34,842 nt of DNA from Minisyncoccota bacterium (GTDB taxonomy: Bacteria; Patescibacteriota; Minisyncoccia; Phycocordibacterales; UBA2100), in contig JAGVDT010000036.1 of the NCBI GenBank assembly GCA_020058565.1, positions 1 to 34,842 on the forward strand, in the 5' to 3' direction. Both the position numbers and the translations under genes were made by a program. How positions within the stretch are numbered: position 1 is the first letter of the stretch; every line of letters begins with the position of its first letter. Below are positions 1-8,625 of the stretch, piece after piece. The notes under the pieces are model-generated. The model was not told the DNA's origin and made no database searches. It saw only the letters and a program-made list of their open reading frames with translations.

Positions 1-3000
1 GAGTGAGCCGGATGGGATGTTTGAAATAGCGAGGCTGGTGGTGGTGGCGTTTGCGATCACTGCATCTGCGAATGAAGAAGTAGATGATGCGTTGATGCCG
101 CTGGTGAAGTTGAGATAGGTGGTGGTGGCGTTGTTTGGGAAGAGGTAGCCAAATGTTGAGTAGTCAGTACCCGGGACGGCGGCCTGTATTGCCCCACCCG
201 CCCCTGCTTTAAGAAGAGATCCATTGGCGATGTTTGCGATTGCAAAGGATGTCGTGGTGGCATTCGCGAACAGCGCCGATGAAGTCGAAACAAAATTTCC
301 AACCGCGAGCGCGCTGTAGAACGTCGAGGTGCTGACCGCGAGATTGGCGACTCCACCGACGGAGAGCAGCGTTCCGGCGCTGGTGGTGCCGATCCCGACA
401 TTGTTTGAAAAATATGACTTACCCATCACTTCAAATATGCTCGCGAGCGTGGAAGTGCCGCTGGCGCCTACAACCACGACATCGTTTGTATCCGTGGGGT
501 AAATTCGCAAGTCGTCGGTAGACGTAGACCATGCGCCTGCGCCGCCGCCGCCGCCGGAAGAAATGTCGGTGCCCCACACCGGCAAAAGGCTGCCGTTGAG
601 CTTGAGGACATTTCCGCTTGCTGCACCGCCAGTCGTCAGTACTGTGAGATGGTTGGGCGAATCAGCGTACAAGATGTCTCCCGTAGCGTACGTCGTTATT
701 CCAGTACCCCCCTGCGTTGCCGCGAGCGTGCCGGAGATATTCGCCAGAGTTGTGGTTGCGGTCCATGTGGGCACTCCGCCAAGAAGCGCCAAGACTTGCC
801 CCGGAAGACCTGCCGATGTGGTGGCGAGCGCTCCGGAGCCGTTTCCATAGAGGAGCGCGCCAGTGGCGACACTCGACCAGCCGGTCCCACCGTAGATCGC
901 GCTCAAAGTGCTGGTTGCCGAAACTGTGCCATTGATCGCCTGCAACGGTCCCGTAAGGCTGCCAATCGAGAACGTGCCGTTAAATGCGTTGGTGCCGGTA
1001 AAAGTATTATTCGCATATGTCTTTGCGATCGTAGTAGAGGCATCCGCAAAATAGATAGCGGAAGTGGTCGAAAAGAAATCACGCTGCGTCTTCCAGAAGT
1101 CTGTTGAGGTGGTGCTAAAGAGCGTGGCGTTCGCCGAGAGGAAGTCGGTGCCTGCTACAGCTGCAAGTACCGAGCCGCCGGTGGTTGTTTTGAGGAGTGA
1201 GCCGGATGGGATGTTGGAGATGGCAAGTGATGTCGTGGTGGCGTTTGCGATCACTGCGTCTGCGAATGATGAAGTGGAAGATGCGTTGATGCCGGAGGTG
1301 AAGTTGAGGTAGGTGGTGGTGGCGCTGTTTGGGAAAAGGTACGAGAAGTTGGCGTAGTCGGTGCCGGCTACTGCTGCCACGACACTCCCCTGTGCGTTGG
1401 TTTTGAGGAGGACTGAAGAAAGTCCGGTAAAGATCAGGTTGGTGGTGGTGGCGGTGCCATTTACGGTAAGGCCGCCGGTTTGGGTGCCATCGCCGATGGT
1501 GGTGGAGGCAAAGGCGGTGAGGCCGCCGTTGAAGTTGATGAGCGTGTTGGTGGCGTTGTTTGGGAAGAGGTAGGCGAAGGTGGAGGCGACGTAGTCGGTG
1601 CCCGCGACCGCGGCCAAAACTGAGCCACCAAGACCTACCTTCAGGAGCGAGCCGTTGGTGATGTTGGAAATAGCGAGGCTGGTGGTGGTCGCGTTTGCGA
1701 TCACTGCGTCGGCGAATGAAGAAGTAGATGATGCGTTGATGCCTGAGGTGAAGTTGAGGTAGGTGGTGGTGGCGTTGTTTGGGAAGAGGTATGCAAACGC
1801 GCTACCGGTCTGGTCGCTCCCGCAGCCAAACGTGCCGTTGTTGTAGGTGAGAAATGATCCGGCCTGGCAGACATTGAGACCTGCACCAAAGAGCTGCGAA
1901 GTGGAAGCAATCGAGGCAAAGAGCGTGGTCGTTGTCGCATTCACGAAATCCGCGTCAGCGAAATGCGAAGTCGACGAGGCGAAGATTCCGCTTTGCGCCC
2001 ATATTGGACTCGAGGTAGCGGCGGCCACTACCGAGTAATTAGAGAGCCATGTAAACGGCGCCCCTTGTCCCACCGCAGTCTGGTCCGTTACGCAGGAAAA
2101 TCGGCCGTTTGCGTACGTGAGCACTTCGCCGCCCGCGCAGGTAGCGAGGCCCGCTCCGTAGTAGAGCGTTGAGGATGCGTAGCTGGCAGAAATGCCGGTG
2201 GTGGAAGCATATGCAAATGTCTGTGTACCCGTAAATGTGTTGTTGACATATGTTTTAGGAATTGTGGTAGAAGCATCTATAAAGTAGATAGCGCTCGTTG
2301 TCGAAAAGCCGGACAGACTTTGTGTCGAAAGGAAATACGAGGCTGATGTCGTAGAAAATGCGAGGCCCTGGTATTGCTCTAGGAAATATGCCGATGATGT
2401 TGTCGAGAAAAGATTGCGAGAAGAGAGAAACGCATCGGCCGAAGTGGTAGAAAAGAAATTCGTTGCGCTTGCCCAGTAGTTTACGCTCGTGGTTGAGAAA
2501 AAGTCGTTGGCAACTTTCCAATAATCAGCGCTGGTGGTCGAAAAGAAAAATCCCTTATCGTACGTCGCGAGAAGATGCTCTGCAGATGTGGTCGAGAAGA
2601 AATTGTTTTGCGTTTTCCAGTAGTCAGCCGATGTTGTCGAGAAAGCCGAGATGTTTTGCTGAGCAAGGAAGTACGAAGCCGATGTAGTGGAAAACGCCGC
2701 ACCTTGATTCAGCGCTAGGAAATTCGAGGCCGACGTGGTGGAAAATCCGAGCGCGATCAGCTGCGCCGCCGTATACCCGCTGTGCGTGCCCGTCCAATCT
2801 CCCGTGCTTGTACTTACGTAGTCCTCTCCCGGAGTCGCGAGACTCACGGCGCCGTCGGCGCCGACTTTCAAAATCCCATTCGTCAAAGATGAGATGACAA
2901 GGTTTGAAGTAGATGCATGCGCGGACGTGACAGCGGTCGTGGATGCATACGGGAATACTGATGCGTTAGTCGATGTTGCGACAAAGTTTGGCGAGGTGAT

Positions 3001-4620
3001 GGCGTTGTATGCAACAATCGTTCCCCGGAAAAGGCTGTTGCCTCTGACTTCGATAATGTTTCCTATTGTCGTCGTCGCCGTATTTCCGACCAACACCACC
3101 TGTGCCGGATTCGACGTATACACCGCAAGCTCATCCGTTGTGGTTGCCCACGCGCCGGCGCCACCGCTTCCCTGGAGATCGGGCTGCCAGCTCGGGAAGC
3201 CGCCATTGAGTTTGAGCACGAGACCATTGGCGCCAGCCGGCAGCGCCGCAAGGTTGTCTGCGACGTCCGCATACAGTATGTCCCCTGCCGCGAGCGAACT
3301 TGGCACATCAGTCAGCGCGACAAACGTCGTGACGCCGCTTACGTTGGTGACATTGGTCACGGTAGTTCCTCCGCCGCCGCCGGCCAACGATATCGCCTGA
3401 TACACCTTGGATATATCCGGAGAATGTGCGATGGAGTTGGCATCGATTTTCGCCGATAGACTCGCTTCAAGCTGCGCTAGCCGGCTATTGAGAAGGGATT
3501 CGCTGATGCCTCCCTCGCTTACCACGCGCTCCACTGTGACGCGTTCGATGACTCGCTCGCTTGTCGCCTGAGCGATTGTAGTGGGCTGAACATTTTTCTG
3601 CACTGTTTCTGCGATTTGCTGCGGGGTCGGGCGCGGCAAGGGCGCAGGTGCCGGAGGCGGCGTCTGGGCGAGTGGCTGCGAAACGATCGGTGTCACTTTC
3701 AAAGTGACGGTAGCCTGATTGCTACCGCTAATCATCGCAAAGAAAGATCCAACACTCGAAGAAATTGCGCCGAAGAAGTTAGCAACCGGATTGCTAGCTG
3801 CAGCTGCTAGCGCCGTGCGCGAATCCGATACTGCGCTGAGTGGCATTGAAAAATCTGACTGCGCGATCTGAGCGCTTTCGCTGCCGGATGTCGGCTGCAC
3901 ACCGGTGATGGCGGCAACAGACGACGAGTACATAGCGCGAACATTCTTCGCAAAGCTCGGATCAAACGCGGAATACACGCCGACCAAAATCAAGACGGCA
4001 AATGTCATGGCTGCCGCGCGATGCACCATATCCGCCGCCGGGATCAAAATATGCTTTCCATGCGTCACGTGCGTGACTGCGTCGTGGAAACCAGCTTGAA
4101 CTCCCGTAGGAGCCGGTATGTATGAAGCCGCGTGCGCTATTTTTGCCTTTAGTCCGTGGCGAAAATCCGAGTGAAGCGCCTTACGATATGCGGCGCGACG
4201 CTTGGCGTGCTCCATCGTGTGAACTTTCGGCAAACTAGAAAAATTATTCTCCGGAAAAATAATCCGGTGTGACTCTCGCTCCTGATTCTCGACAAGCTGC
4301 TTAAAGGCAGACTTAGAATGCTCGGCTGCCTTAGGCACGGGTATCGTAGGCGCGTGAAAAACTGCGAATCTCTGATCTTTGTACTCCTGCTTGCGTTGCT
4401 TGCTAAGGCTTTCTTTGCGCTCGATTTTGCTTACTTCGCTCGATCCGAGAAACTTCGACAGTGAACTAGGCTCAACATACCAATTCTTTCCAACGCGTCT
4501 TCCGGCAATTCTTCCTGCGCGACATAACCTGGTTATGTAGTCTCGGGACAGACCAGCAGCAAGAGCAGCATCTGAGGCCGATACGTACCGTTCTTTGCCA
4601 AAGAAAATCTCGTCAGACAT
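1..4620 (-). CDS. Giant surface fibre protein with N-terminal helix-turn-helix and one membrane segment (partial, C-terminus beyond the window)
   Basis: The reading frame is open from ATG at 4620 to the left edge, giving 1540 residues with no stop; the frame was checked at several points. Residues 11-58 form a helix-turn-helix of excisionase/MerR-like type (RYVSASDAAL, DYITRLCRAGRI, RVGKNWYV). A basic linker follows, then one membrane segment at about 202-219, a proline-rich stretch near 321-334, and a short helical, possibly coiled-coil stretch near 370-395. After that come more than 1000 residues rich in Ser, Thr, Ala, Asn and Gly, with FSTTSA and NATTTSLAISN repeats. The topology suggests a DNA-binding-like head in the cytoplasm and a long fibre outside. 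Similar STTSA fibres in Patescibacteria often end in a peptidase S74 domain; none is visible here because the end is missing. No Shine-Dalgarno sequence precedes the start. It may share function with the neighbour at 5172-6152, which carries the same head domain. The fold is fairly clear; the function is unknown. Confidence 0.85.
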   Translation of the reverse strand, partial: MSDEIFFGKERYVSASDAALAAGLSRDYITRLCRAGRIAGRRVGKNWYVEPSSLSKFLGSSEVSKIERKESLSKQRKQEYKDQRFAVFHAPTIPVPKAAEHSKSAFKQLVENQERESHRIIFPENNFSSLPKVHTMEHAKRRAAYRKALHSDFRHGLKAKIAHAASYIPAPTGVQAGFHDAVTHVTHGKHILIPAADMVHRAAAMTFAVLILVGVYSAFDPSFAKNVRAMYSSSVAAITGVQPTSGSESAQIAQSDFSMPLSAVSDSRTALAAAASNPVANFFGAISSSVGSFFAMISGSNQATVTLKVTPIVSQPLAQTPPPAPAPLPRPTPQQIAETVQKNVQPTTIAQATSERVIERVTVERVVSEGGISESLLNSRLAQLEASLSAKIDANSIAHSPDISKVYQAISLAGGGGGTTVTNVTNVSGVTTFVALTDVPSSLAAGDILYADVADNLAALPAGANGLVLKLNGGFPSWQPDLQGSGGAGAWATTTDELAVYTSNPAQVVLVGNTATTTIGNIIEVRGNSLFRGTIVAYNAITSPNFVATSTNASVFPYASTTAVTSAHASTSNLVISSLTNGILKVGADGAVSLATPGEDYVSTSTGDWTGTHSGYTAAQLIALGFSTTSASNFLALNQGAAFSTTSASYFLAQQNISAFSTTSADYWKTQNNFFSTTSAEHLLATYDKGFFFSTTSADYWKVANDFFSTTSVNYWASATNFFSTTSADAFLSSRNLFSTTSSAYFLEQYQGLAFSTTSASYFLSTQSLSGFSTTSAIYFIDASTTIPKTYVNNTFTGTQTFAYASTTGISASYASSTLYYGAGLATCAGGEVLTYANGRFSCVTDQTAVGQGAPFTWLSNYSVVAAATSSPIWAQSGIFASSTSHFADADFVNATTTTLFASIASTSQLFGAGLNVCQAGSFLTYNNGTFGCGSDQTGSAFAYLFPNNATTTYLNFTSGINASSTSSFADAVIANATTTSLAISNITNGSLLKVGLGGSVLAAVAGTDYVASTFAYLFPNNATNTLINFNGGLTAFASTTIGDGTQTGGLTVNGTATTTNLIFTGLSSVLLKTNAQGSVVAAVAGTDYANFSYLFPNSATTTYLNFTSGINASSTSSFADAVIANATTTSLAISNIPSGSLLKTTTGGSVLAAVAGTDFLSANATLFSTTSTDFWKTQRDFFSTTSAIYFADASTTIAKTYANNTFTGTNAFNGTFSIGSLTGPLQAINGTVSATSTLSAIYGGTGWSSVATGALLYGNGSGALATTSAGLPGQVLALLGGVPTWTATTTLANISGTLAATQGGTGITTYATGDILYADSPNHLTVLTTGGAASGNVLKLNGSLLPVWGTDISSGGGGGAGAWSTSTDDLRIYPTDTNDVVVVGASGTSTLASIFEVMGKSYFSNNVGIGTTSAGTLLSVGGVANLAVSTSTFYSALAVGNFVSTSSALFANATTTSFAIANIANGSLLKAGAGGAIQAAVPGTDYSTFGYLFPNNATTTYLNFTSGINASSTSSFADAVIANATTTSLAISNIPSGSL
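38..1793 (-). repeat. Near-identical long fibre modules (three copies)
   Basis: A module reading LFPN(N/S)ATTTYLNF, INASSTSSFADAVIANATTT, SLAISNI occurs at about 38-150, 1232-1342 and 1677-1793. The copies are nearly identical at the DNA level over roughly 110 nt, unlike the older FSTTSA repeats. A related but diverged unit (LFPNNATNTLINF) lies near 1525-1580. Such copies can recombine and change fibre length. Confidence 0.75.
2275..2750 (-). repeat. Tandem FSTTSA-type protein repeats
   Basis: Within the giant fibre gene about ten copies of FSTTS(A/V/S) follow one another every 13-17 residues, most followed by an aromatic pair such as YW or YF. DNA copies differ in synonymous and non-synonymous positions, so this is an old protein repeat and not a recent DNA amplification. 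Two more copies sit near 1040-1130. Confidence 0.8.
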
Positions 4621-5118
4621 ATTTATCGGCTACTAGACAGAAATCCCCAGAATGAAATGCGAATCATGCCGCCGCGAAGACGTACCGGTCCAGAAATTTG
4701 ATGAGCACTCAAATCCTGGAGCAAAGCTGCAGATTTTGAATTCTGTTTCTTCATGCTTGAAATTTTCTGCCAGCTTCGCGTTAAGATTTCGAGTTTTAGC
4801 TCGGTTCAGGAATTGTTCGGGTGACCGATTTAACTAATATTTTACTAGACATTTCGGACATTTTATTTTCGCGATTCTGCAAAATCTGTGGATATGTATG
4901 CATATTTTTTTCCTTACGATATAGAGACGATGGATCGCGATATATTTCGCAAACTAAAGCAATTTTATGCGGGGAACCACACCACCGACAATATTTATCA
5001 AAATATTCTTATCCCAACTTGGTTTCCTGACTAATTCTCGGCTGCCCGAGCATCGATAAATATAGGTATATTGCTGATTGAGGCTGATTCAGACTCTGCT
5101 TTGCGGCCCGACCAAAAT
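4621..5118. other. AT-rich intergenic region, no gene recognised
   Basis: About 500 nt without a credible gene lies between the fibre and the downstream end of the twin helix-turn-helix gene. It must hold the fibre promoter, but no -10 element can be chosen with confidence. One DnaA-box-like TGTGGATAT lies near 4890. The stretch 4821-5040 is noticeably AT-rich. Confidence 0.5.
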
Positions 5119-5147
5119 GCGACGACCGAGTTTAGCTCGGTCGCCGC
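5119..5147 (-). terminator. Intrinsic terminator-like hairpin after the twin helix-turn-helix gene
   Basis: A 12-bp stem with one mismatch (GCGACGACCGAG against CTCGGTCGCCGC) and a 5-nt loop lies 24 nt beyond the stop of the gene at 5172. On the minus strand it is followed by ATTTTGG, a short T-run. Confidence 0.6.
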
Positions 5148-5171
5148 AAATGGTTTTAACTCAGAGTAGAT

Positions 5172-6152
5172 TTACTCGACCGAACGGATGTACACGAGCT
5201 CCTTCGAAAGCAGGACCTCAAGTGAGAGCTTATTGGCTGCCGCGGTTGCTACTGAAGCCACTTGGCGATCATCGGGCTCAAATATCGCACTATAGATTCT
5301 CTCGCCGCCACTCAATCCTAGCGCGGTTCCCGCAAGCACTAAGAGTACAAGCACTAGGACTGGAACTGTGGCTTGAAACATAGACTTTCCGGGTATTGGG
5401 ATACTTCTCGGTTGATTTTTTTTGGAGCCTTCTGCGGACGATTTATGCTCGAACGCATAGTGAGTTTTTTCGTCGGCTTCCTCAACGAGCCTGGCCTCTA
5501 GTACTCGTATGGGTATTCTGCTGCTTGTCTGTTGCATCGAATCCAAAGCGGCGGTAGCGGGTTGCGCTCGGAGCTCGAACTCCGGCAGTACGGACGAGAG
5601 CGTCGGAAAGAGTGGCTTTTCGTCTTTGCCATACTCCATCAGTTTTTGCTTCTCTACGTTTATCGGCAAAGCATTCTGGATCTCAACTGGCACCGGACGT
5701 TTTAATCCGACTGATTCTGCCTGCACTGCGCGCAGAAGCGCTTCTTTCTCTTTTTTGTGTTCGAGGATCGCTTCCCTGTCAACATACCAGCGATTTCCCA
5801 CCTGCGTCGAGGGAATTTTGCCTGCACGAGCAAGTTGGCCGACGTAATCTTGATTGTAATCTGTTATCTTTGCAGCGAGCGCGGCAGAGACAAATTCTTT
5901 TCCGTCTTCCCGAATTGTCGCTTCTACATTTGGATCAGGCTGGTATTTTGGCGGTTCAGGTTTGAACGCCTCGGCTTTTAATTTGTATGCATGAAGAGAT
6001 TCAGGAAATACATACCATTGGTTTCCTACCCGCCTGGCGTCAACGTGCCCAGCACGACAGAGCTGCCCAACGTAGTCTTGGGTATATCCAAATTCCACAG
6101 CCGCCCTTTTAGAGGCAATGTAAGTTTTGCTATCAAGAGTAACCGCATCCAT
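5172..6152 (-). CDS. Membrane protein with two excisionase-like helix-turn-helix domains
   Basis: The product is 326 residues from ATG 6152; an in-frame ATG at 6191 would add 13. The later start is preferred because an extended -10 (TGTTATACT) lies 7 nt before it and because its N-terminus then resembles that of the fibre. Two similar domains occur at about residues 10-54 and 86-131. Both share the pattern DYVGQL, RAG, VGN(Q/R)WYV with the fibre head. A charged linker follows, then one membrane segment at about 261-280 and a tail of about 45 residues, probably outside. The arrangement (cytoplasmic DNA-binding-like domains, a membrane anchor, a short outer tail) resembles a membrane-bound one-component regulator, but no sensor domain is recognised. 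Adjacency and the shared domain link it to the fibre. Function is inferred only from architecture. Confidence 0.75.
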   Translation of the reverse strand: MDAVTLDSKTYIASKRAAVEFGYTQDYVGQLCRAGHVDARRVGNQWYVFPESLHAYKLKAEAFKPEPPKYQPDPNVEATIREDGKEFVSAALAAKITDYNQDYVGQLARAGKIPSTQVGNRWYVDREAILEHKKEKEALLRAVQAESVGLKRPVPVEIQNALPINVEKQKLMEYGKDEKPLFPTLSSVLPEFELRAQPATAALDSMQQTSSRIPIRVLEARLVEEADEKTHYAFEHKSSAEGSKKNQPRSIPIPGKSMFQATVPVLVLVLLVLAGTALGLSGGERIYSAIFEPDDRQVASVATAAANKLSLEVLLSKELVYIRSVE

Positions 6153-6159
6153 TCCGGTA

Positions 6160-6168
6160 AGTATAACA
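6160..6168 (-). promoter_or_regulatory. Extended -10 element
   Basis: TGTTATACT lies 7 nt upstream of ATG 6152. The expected transcription start would fall at or next to the start codon, so the mRNA may be leaderless. No clear -35 is seen. Confidence 0.5.
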
Positions 6169-6381
6169 GCACGAGAACGCATATCGTCCATCCGAGTTGC
6201 CGAGATAGTGAATAACTTCGCGCCATAATAAGCGCCCGTAAATCCGGAGCACGAATACTGAAGTCCGAGATACTATTAAATTCACCAACTAATATCTGAA
6301 GAATCACCCATAAAGCTGCCTAAGAATTTCAAATCAACCGGGTCAATCTGACACCATTGCTGGGATGCCCTGCTCGAAATA

Positions 6382-8154
6382 TCAAACCTCCGAGCTCGAG
6401 CCTATTTGCTGTTTAATCATTGCTCGTAACGCCGCAGGATCGGCTGCTCCCCTCAGTGACTTCATTGCCTGCCCCACGAGGTACTCTATAGCCGCTGTTT
6501 TGCCCGATTTCACATCATCTACCACAGTGGCGTTATCGGCAATAATTTTGGCCACAATTTGCGCGAGTTGTGCTGAGGAATCGCTTTGAAGCAGCTTTTG
6601 CTCCCTGGCCAGCACTTCGGGGTCGCTTTTGCCGTCCATGCAAATTTGAAGCAACTCCTTTACGGCCCGCGACGATATTCTTTTTTCGCTGGCCATTCGG
6701 ATAACTTTCGCGAAATTATCGGGAGAAATAGGCACAATATCGAGAATTTTCATATCTCGGGTACCGGCATCTCGGATATCCGTGATTAACTTTACTAGAT
6801 CATTGGAGATGTAGTTAGAAGCCAGCTTTAGTTCAGCGGGTTTCTCCTGTAGAGCATGGCCGACGGCTTCAAAAAATTCGCCGTACAGTGGCTCTTTGAC
6901 ATAGAGCTCAATATCTTGTGTATTGATTCCTAAGGTCGCGAAACGCGTTCTTTTCTCCCACGGCAGCTCGGGCAGCGTCTTTTTTACGGTATCTAAAGTC
7001 AGGCCGAGTTCGGAAAGCTTTAGGGATGGTAGATCGGGATCGGGAAAATATCGGTAGTCTGCACTACCCTCTTTTACACGCTGGCTAAAAGTAGCCTGCT
7101 TGTGTTCGTCCCAGCCGCGAGTTTCCTGCACAACTTTTTCACCTTTCTCAAGTAGCGCTATCTGCCGTTTTACTTCGTAGTCTATGGCGCGCTCCAGAGC
7201 TCGAAAGGAATTTATGTTCTTTACCTCAACTTTAGTACCGAGTTTGGAAATATCGACTTTGAAATTAGCCTCAGGTAGATCTCCTGCATTCTCCGCGTTC
7301 ACTCCGGTGCTTTTGCTCGTCCCGCTTGAGTCCTCGGCGGCAGCTCTTTCGCTTGCCCCATTGCCCGTTTTTATTCGCTTTGACCCGTTCTCCCCATTCT
7401 CTCCGTTCGTTCCGACGGAATCGCTGCCATTAGAGACCAAAGACGCGGAAGCGCTTACGGCTTCAAAAATATGTGCTGATGGGCTTCTCGTCGCTGAAGA
7501 AACTAAGGAACTTTCTGGCGAGAAAGAATTATTCTTCATGCGCTGTGCATCTTCCGGAGATATTTTTGCGACACTAATGTTTGCTTCGAGCCGCATCTGC
7601 CCTTTTTCCATATCAGCTTCGGATGCTCCGAGCGTTCTCAAAAGCACCTGCAATTCCCTGCCGAAATTTCCCGCCTCCCTCGCGCTATGCAGCACCGGCT
7701 CTGTCACAAGCTCCATCAAAGGAACGCCCGCACGATTGTAATCCACCAAAGTAGCTCCCGAGCTTTCATCGTGGATTGAACTAGCGGTGTCCTCCTCAAG
7801 ATGAATCCTGGTCAGCGTAACACCGTTTAGCGATCCTCCTGAGACCAAAGGGTACTCAAACTGCGACAACTGATACCCTTTTGGGAGGTCAGGATAGAAA
7901 TAATTCTTTCGGTCGAATTCCGTATAATCTGCCAATTTTGCGCCAAGCGCTGCCCCAACACGCAAAACATGCTCTACCGCAGCCCTATTTATCACCGGAA
8001 GGGTGCCCGGATGGGCCATACACACCGGACAAACGTTGATATTAGGCCGTTTTTTCGCTGCATCATTCTTTGATGCACAAAACATCTTGGTGCGCGTGTT
8101 TAATTCCGCATGAATTTCGAGACCAATCGTCGGCCAATATCTGTCTTGCGCCAT
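6382..8154 (-). CDS. gatB: Aspartyl/glutamyl-tRNA(Asn/Gln) amidotransferase subunit B with a long internal insert
   Basis: GatB is the subunit of the GatCAB amidotransferase that binds and activates Glu-tRNA(Gln)/Asp-tRNA(Asn). The protein has 590 residues where about 480 is usual. Family landmarks are present: IGLEIHAELNT at 10-20, NVCPVCMAHPGTLP at 40-53, NYFYPDLPKGYQLSQ at 84-98, the signature VDYNRAGVPLMELV at 137-150, and the helical/YqeY tail to the end. Between ANISV (191-195) and LGTKVEVKNINSF (305-317), where about ten residues are normal, sits a stretch of about 105 residues rich in Ser, Asn, Gly, Glu and Ala that looks disordered. The frame is intact and family conservation resumes exactly after it. 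gatA and gatC are not in the window. An extended -10 lies 9 nt before the ATG and there is no Shine-Dalgarno sequence. Confidence 0.96.
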   Translation of the reverse strand: MAQDRYWPTIGLEIHAELNTRTKMFCASKNDAAKKRPNINVCPVCMAHPGTLPVINRAAVEHVLRVGAALGAKLADYTEFDRKNYFYPDLPKGYQLSQFEYPLVSGGSLNGVTLTRIHLEEDTASSIHDESSGATLVDYNRAGVPLMELVTEPVLHSAREAGNFGRELQVLLRTLGASEADMEKGQMRLEANISVAKISPEDAQRMKNNSFSPESSLVSSATRSPSAHIFEAVSASASLVSNGSDSVGTNGENGENGSKRIKTGNGASERAAAEDSSGTSKSTGVNAENAGDLPEANFKVDISKLGTKVEVKNINSFRALERAIDYEVKRQIALLEKGEKVVQETRGWDEHKQATFSQRVKEGSADYRYFPDPDLPSLKLSELGLTLDTVKKTLPELPWEKRTRFATLGINTQDIELYVKEPLYGEFFEAVGHALQEKPAELKLASNYISNDLVKLITDIRDAGTRDMKILDIVPISPDNFAKVIRMASEKRISSRAVKELLQICMDGKSDPEVLAREQKLLQSDSSAQLAQIVAKIIADNATVVDDVKSGKTAAIEYLVGQAMKSLRGAADPAALRAMIKQQIGSSSEV

Positions 8155-8163
8155 AGTCTCTGA

Positions 8164-8172
8164 ATACTATCA
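8164..8172 (-). promoter_or_regulatory. Extended -10 element of gatB
   Basis: TGATAGTAT lies 9 nt upstream of the gatB ATG at 8154. The predicted transcript would have a leader of 0-3 nt. Confidence 0.5.
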
Positions 8173-8377
8173 GAGGTCTCTTTCAAGTGCCATCGTGTTC
8201 AAAAAACTGCGGGGAAAACGCCTCTGTGCATGACAGAAGGTCAGGCGAACAAGACAACGGTGCAACTTGTGAGCGAATATGGCGCATATTTAGAGCCATT
8301 TTATACAGCACCTGTTCCCGGCGAAATAATGAATTTTTGCGTACTGCGAAGTGGGAAATGCGTCTCATGATGCAAGC

Positions 8378-8411
8378 AAGGTTTAGCCTGTGATCGCATA
8401 GGCTAAACCTT
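8378..8411. repeat. Perfect 12-bp inverted repeat upstream of the transposase-like gene
   Basis: AAGGTTTAGCCT and AGGCTAAACCTT pair perfectly around a 10-nt loop. No T-run follows on either strand, so it is not a standard terminator. It lies about 215 nt before the Y1-type gene; REP/IS200-like elements use such hairpins, so it may be a recognition site (inference). The rest of 8173-8613 holds no recognisable gene. Confidence 0.6.
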
Positions 8412-8613
8412 ACTAGATAAGCCAAAAAACAAAAAATGTCGAAAAAACGCGATTTTTAGACGCTTTTTAGCATATTTTGCCTCAATTTCGCGCAGATTTT
8501 GTGCTGAAAATCATTTTCGGGAGAAGCGCGCATCGTTTGTCGAATTCGCGTTGTGCGTTTGTGCTGGCTGCGAGTCAATACTAGTAACGTCTAGCTTTGC
8601 GTAAAAAAACATC

Positions 8614-8619
8614 TACAAT
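8614..8619 (+). promoter_or_regulatory. -10 element of the Y1 transposase-like gene
   Basis: TACAAT lies 6 nt before ATG 8626, the same geometry as at other starts in the window. There is no TGn extension and no clear -35. Confidence 0.4.
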
Positions 8620-8625
8620 TACACC

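Noticed and set aside
38..1793. Repeats at the left edge read as a possible CRISPR array
   Set aside because: They are in-frame protein repeats in the fibre gene, with no uniform repeat/spacer spacing.
4821..5040. Replication origin in the AT-rich region beside the fibre gene
   Set aside because: Only one imperfect DnaA-box match is present and no dnaA, dnaN or repeat cluster is nearby.
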